A stretch of DNA of 64,000 nt from JALNZF01 sp049793155 (GTDB taxonomy: Bacteria > Nitrospirota > UBA9217): NCBI GenBank assembly GCA_049793155.1, contig JBARBN010000053.1:1-64000 (forward strand), given 5' to 3'. Shown here one piece after another: positions 60,691 to 64,000 of this stretch (the stretch's first letter is position 1; each line of letters starts with the position of its first letter). The notes beneath the pieces were generated by a model that saw only the letters and a list, made by a program, of their open reading frames with translations, was not told the origin of the DNA and ran no database searches. A program made the translations under genes and the position numbers.

Positions 60691-62613
60691 ATGATTCTCG
60701 ACAAAGTGAACAATGTTCAAGAACTCAGGACGCTTCCCCAAGCGGAACTGCCGACGCTAGCCGGGGAAATCCGGCAGGAGATCATCACGGTGGTGTCGAA
60801 GACCGGTGGACACCTGGCCTCGAGCCTTGGGGTCGTTGACCTGACCATCGCCTTGCATTACGCTTTTGATACGCCGAATGACCGCATTATCTGGGATGTG
60901 GGCCATCAAGCCTACGCGCATAAGATCCTTACCGGCAGACGGGATCGGTTCCCATCACTCCGGCAGCACGGCGGGATCAGTGGTTTTCCCAAGCGCGAGG
61001 AGAGTTCTTACGACAATTTCGATGTGGGACATGCAAGCACCTCCATATCCGCGGCCACCGGCATGATCGCGGCCAGGGACATCAAGGGAGAGGACTATCG
61101 GGTGATCGCCGTGATAGGCGATGGGTCCATCTCCGCCGGATTGGCATTCGAGGGAATGAACCAGGCGGGCCACCTGAAAAAGAACCTGATCGTCATTCTG
61201 AACGATAATGAGATGTCCATCTCGCCGAATGTCGGAGCACTCTCGTCGTATCTCAGCAGGATGATGACCGGACATTTTTATACAAAGTTGCGGCAGGACG
61301 CCAAGCACTTTCTTCAGGGCATCCCCCGGGTCGGAGAATCCATGTTCAACCTCGCCAAGAGGGCCGAAGATTCTCTCAAGGGCCTGATGGTGCCGGGCAT
61401 GCTGTTCGAGGATCTGGGCTTCCAGTATCTGGGTCCTCTTGACGGGCATAATATCGATCATCTCGTCAAGGCCTTTCAGAACATCAAGGACTATCCCTGG
61501 CCGGTGCTGGTCCATGTGATCACCCGGAAAGGAAAGGGCTGCGAGTTCGCGGAATGCAAGCCGTCACAGTATCATGGTACACCGCCCTTTGATCCGGTGA
61601 CGGGTAAGGTCGTATCAAAGAAGCAACCCATTATGAGCTACACCGAGGTGTTTGGCCAGACCATGATCAAGCTCGCCGAGGAAAACGACAAGATCGTCGC
61701 CATTTCGGCGGCAATGTCCGAAGGTACCGGGCTTGACCTGTTTGCCGAAAAATTTCCTGAACGATTTTTCGACGTGGGCATTGCCGAGTCCCACGGCATC
61801 ACCTTTGCGTGCGGCCTTGCGGTGGAAGGGATGCACCCGGTCGCGGCCATTTATTCCACCTTTATGCAGCGCGCCTACGACCAGGTAGTGCACGACCTTT
61901 GTCTCCAGAACCTGCCGGTGACGCTCGCGCTTGACCGGGCTGGCCTCGTCGGAGAGGACGGACCGACGCACCACGGCGTATTTGACATCGCGTATCTTCG
62001 TCATGTCCCCAATATCGTCGTCATGGCGCCGAAGGACGAGAACGAGCTGCAGCACATGATCAAGACCGCTGTCGAACACGAAGGTCCCGCGGCGGTGCGC
62101 TATCCGCGCGGCATCGGCAACGGCGTTCCCATGGACCAGGAGTTGAAGACGCTTGAGATGGGCAAGGCGGAAATGATCAGGGAAGGGCGCGATGCCGCGA
62201 TCATCGCCATCGGCACGATGGTCACGCCGTCACTCGAAGCGGCCGAGAGACTCTCCGGAGAGGGGATCTCCGTGGCGGTGATAAATGCGCGGTTCGTAAA
62301 ACCGCTCGATGACGATATGATCCTTTCGATGGCGAAGAAAACAGGACGGATCGTGACGGTGGAGGAACACGCGCTTCTGGGCGGTTTCGGCAGCGCCGTG
62401 CTTGAGTGTCTGGATGCGCAGGGGGTTACGGGTATCAAGACCCATCGTATCGGATTGCCGGACGCGTATATCGAACACGGCCCGCAAGCCGTTCTCCGGC
62501 AGAAATACGGCCTCGACGCGAACGGCATCTATTCTTCCGTCAAGGAGTTCGTCGAAAAGTCCCGTCCCAAAGCTGTTTCCCCTGTTGCGTCGCTTCGGGC
62601 AATTGATGTGTAA
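60691..62613 (+). CDS. dxs: 1-deoxy-D-xylulose-5-phosphate synthase
   Basis: ThDP-dependent first enzyme of the DXP isoprenoid pathway. The 640-residue product has HQAYAHKILTGRRD, the ThDP motif GDGSISAGLAFEGMN...NDNEMSISPN and the transketolase-type middle and C-terminal domains (ESHGITFACGLAVEGMHP, DRAGLVGEDGPTHHG). ATG 60691 has GAGGT 5 bp upstream; ATG 60679 is an alternative. It follows ispA by 109 bp, filled by a repeat. Confidence 0.96.
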   Translation: MILDKVNNVQELRTLPQAELPTLAGEIRQEIITVVSKTGGHLASSLGVVDLTIALHYAFDTPNDRIIWDVGHQAYAHKILTGRRDRFPSLRQHGGISGFPKREESSYDNFDVGHASTSISAATGMIAARDIKGEDYRVIAVIGDGSISAGLAFEGMNQAGHLKKNLIVILNDNEMSISPNVGALSSYLSRMMTGHFYTKLRQDAKHFLQGIPRVGESMFNLAKRAEDSLKGLMVPGMLFEDLGFQYLGPLDGHNIDHLVKAFQNIKDYPWPVLVHVITRKGKGCEFAECKPSQYHGTPPFDPVTGKVVSKKQPIMSYTEVFGQTMIKLAEENDKIVAISAAMSEGTGLDLFAEKFPERFFDVGIAESHGITFACGLAVEGMHPVAAIYSTFMQRAYDQVVHDLCLQNLPVTLALDRAGLVGEDGPTHHGVFDIAYLRHVPNIVVMAPKDENELQHMIKTAVEHEGPAAVRYPRGIGNGVPMDQELKTLEMGKAEMIREGRDAAIIAIGTMVTPSLEAAERLSGEGISVAVINARFVKPLDDDMILSMAKKTGRIVTVEEHALLGGFGSAVLECLDAQGVTGIKTHRIGLPDAYIEHGPQAVLRQKYGLDANGIYSSVKEFVEKSRPKAVSPVASLRAIDV

Positions 62614-62740
62614 CGGAAACGCGGGGTGCGAAGCAACCAACCCCGGTCCGTGCAGGAGCACAAAAAGATCTCAGCGCCATTTTCCGGTAAATACTCTTTT
62701 TTCCGACGAACGCGATGCGGCAATGGTCTGTTAAAGACCT

Positions 62741-63079
62741 CTAGGGTTTTACATATCCATAGTTGCCGGTCCGAATTTCCGCGACCCTGCCGTTTTTCAG
62801 GACAACGATCCGCATGAACTGGCTCGGCCCGAGATTATATGTCCATTCTTCCACTGTTATGAATACTTTTTGCCTGGTGTCTGTAGTGAGTCTTTGGGTC
62901 ACTTCCTCCTGATGTGAATCCCGAAAGTCGGGTTCACCACATTTTGACACCACATCGGCGCTTCTATCGTCAGTTGAAATGATCCCGCCTCGACAGCTGA
63001 AAGAATCTGAATAAGCGTCAAACCAAAAAAGGGTAAACGTCAGAACAAAAAAAGCGGGAAGAATGTATGCTTTTTTCAT
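62741..63079 (-). CDS. Exported DUF2845 protein
   Basis: A 112-residue exported protein. After a signal peptide it has SFSCRGGIISTDDRSADVVSKCGEPD, WTYNLGPSQFMRIVVLKNGRVAEIRTGNYGY (in part), which match DUF2845, a small periplasmic domain with a disulphide of unknown role. ATG 63079 has GGAGGT about 7 bp upstream; an upstream GTG is less likely. It is on the opposite strand between dxs and tlyA. Confidence 0.8.
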   Translation of the reverse strand: MKKAYILPAFFVLTFTLFWFDAYSDSFSCRGGIISTDDRSADVVSKCGEPDFRDSHQEEVTQRLTTDTRQKVFITVEEWTYNLGPSQFMRIVVLKNGRVAEIRTGNYGYVKP

Positions 63080-63185
63080 ATGCACAACCTCCGTGCGCAG
63101 ATAAGATTACCTTCAGCAACTCATCATAGTTTAGATCAATCCGGGAGAAACATCAATAATAAAACAGATTTCCAATGGTTGTCCG

Positions 63186-63214
63186 TTGACAGCCTCGTCG
63201 GCTTCTGGTAGGCT
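63186..63214 (+). promoter_or_regulatory. Possible promoter of tlyA
   Basis: TTGACA at 63186-63191, a 17-bp spacer and TAGGCT at 63209-63214, 33 bp before the tlyA start. The -10 box is moderate. Confidence 0.5.
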
Positions 63215-63246
63215 CAATCACGAAATGGTGTGAACGGATATTCTTA

Positions 63247-64000
63247 ATGATGGGTAGGCAGGCAAATAAAAAGATCAGCAAGATACGCATCGATCGTCTG
63301 CTTGTCGAACGAGGCCTGGTGGAAAGCCGCGAGCGCGCTCAATCCCTGATCATTGCCGGACAGGTGCTGGTGAACGAACAGAAACAGGACAAGGCGGGAG
63401 CGATGGTCCCCGAAGACGCGGAGATCCGCATCCTTGGTGGACAGCTTCCCTACGTGAGCCGGGGTGGATTGAAGCTCGAGTCAGCATTAAAAGAATTCAA
63501 GGTGTCCGTTTCAGGTAAGACAGCCCTCGATGTTGGAGCATCAACCGGCGGCTTTACCGATTGCCTGCTCCAGCATGGATGTGAAAAGGTCTATGCCGTG
63601 GATGTGGGCTACGGCCAGATGGCGTGGAAGCTCAGGCAAGATCCTCGCGTGGTCGTTATCGAACGCACGAACGTTCGCTCAATGGACCCTTCACTCATTC
63701 CCCTGCTTGTCGATATCGTGGTGATCGATGCTTCTTTCATCTCCCTTGAAAAAGTCATCCCGTCGGTCCTGAAATTTCTTGCAGCAGGTTCGGACCTCAT
63801 CGCGCTCATTAAACCGCAGTTCGAAGTGGGAAGGGAACAGGTGGGCAAGGGCGGGATCGTGCGGGATGAGATCGCGCGGGCTGCTGCGGTCGAGAAGGTC
63901 GTCATGTTCTTTCACGAAATCGGTTTAGAGGTAAAGGGCGTCATCCCTTCGCCGATCACGGGCCAGGATGGGAATGTGGAATATCTTATTCATGCGCTTT
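63247..64000 (+). CDS. tlyA: TlyA-family rRNA 2'-O-methyltransferase (3' end outside window)
   Basis: Methylates ribose of rRNA; often called hemolysin A. The frame is open from ATG 63247 (or ATG 63250) to the window end. It has an N-terminal S4 RNA-binding domain (RIDRLLVERGLVESRERAQSLIIAGQVLVN in part) and an FtsJ-like methyltransferase domain: the SAM motif LDVGASTGGFTDCLLQHG, Asp in VYAVDVGYGQ, and the catalytic-type Lys in ALIKPQFEVG. It is in the usual place downstream of dxs. The C-terminus is missing. Confidence 0.93.
   Translation, partial: MMGRQANKKISKIRIDRLLVERGLVESRERAQSLIIAGQVLVNEQKQDKAGAMVPEDAEIRILGGQLPYVSRGGLKLESALKEFKVSVSGKTALDVGASTGGFTDCLLQHGCEKVYAVDVGYGQMAWKLRQDPRVVVIERTNVRSMDPSLIPLLVDIVVIDASFISLEKVIPSVLKFLAAGSDLIALIKPQFEVGREQVGKGGIVRDEIARAAAVEKVVMFFHEIGLEVKGVIPSPITGQDGNVEYLIHAL

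Noticed and set aside
62620..62645. Hairpin CGGGGT...ACCCCG after dxs as a terminator
   Set aside because: The stem is only six bp with a long loop and no T run follows.

Overview
The window looks like the chromosome of a Gram-negative bacterium rich in c-type cytochromes. It encodes outer-membrane beta-barrel proteins, lipoprotein and periplasmic multihaem cytochromes, HslUV and ClpXP, RNase Y, a YhaM-like HD nuclease, an Rrf2-IscS-IscU cluster and the DXP isoprenoid pathway. Nitrospirota, or possibly a Desulfobacterota-like lineage, fits this mix best. No rRNA is present, so the taxonomy is inference. I see no CRISPR array, prophage or intact insertion sequence.

Layout. 1-2131 (minus): two permeases of a peptide/nickel-type ABC importer and a small beta-barrel protein. 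2270-3660: seven tRNA genes with their own sigma70-like promoters. 3732-7681: trigger factor, clpP, clpX, engB. 7800-16305: an electron-transfer operon with two cupredoxins, a Cyc2-like monohaem cytochrome-porin, a CydA-like oxidase subunit without CydB, three membrane-linked c cytochromes and a universal stress protein. 16378-20063: a CsgG/LpoB-like protein, a haem-biosynthesis-type radical SAM enzyme behind a structured leader, and small membrane proteins. 20281-24888: a porin, a nonahaem and a decahaem (OmcA/MtrC-type) cytochrome, a candidate outer-membrane electron conduit. 24981-29483 (minus): DUF362-ferredoxin, flavin reductase, a tetrahaem cytochrome made of four repeats, and an unknown protein. 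29653-38156 (minus): dprA-smg-topA-xerC-hslV-hslU-argB. 38911-46843: a porin, HAD and Nudix hydrolases, a YkgJ-type protein, an RNA methyltransferase, and the Rrf2-iscS-iscU-tusA iron-sulphur cluster. 47230-54311: YhaM-like nuclease, ftsY, zapA, 6S RNA, rarA, rny, ymdB-like. 54323-64000: xseA, a HEAT-repeat/HD-GYP pair, then xseB-ispA-dxs, a DUF2845 protein and tlyA (cut by the window end).

How they fit together. The two cytochrome regions could carry electrons across the outer membrane to or from periplasmic copper and haem carriers and an inner-membrane bd-like oxidase. The Cyc2-like protein suggests Fe(II) oxidation; the decahaem conduit could work in either direction. The iron-sulphur cluster and the haem-type radical SAM enzyme would supply cofactors. 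The rest is mostly housekeeping.

The main oddities are: a NifS/IscS-like protein with Gln where the PLP lysine should be; paired cupredoxins that differ at the axial ligand; a switch-like leader before the radical SAM gene; a signalling gene pair inserted between xseA and xseB; and many long imperfect inverted repeats lying directly upstream of start codons.
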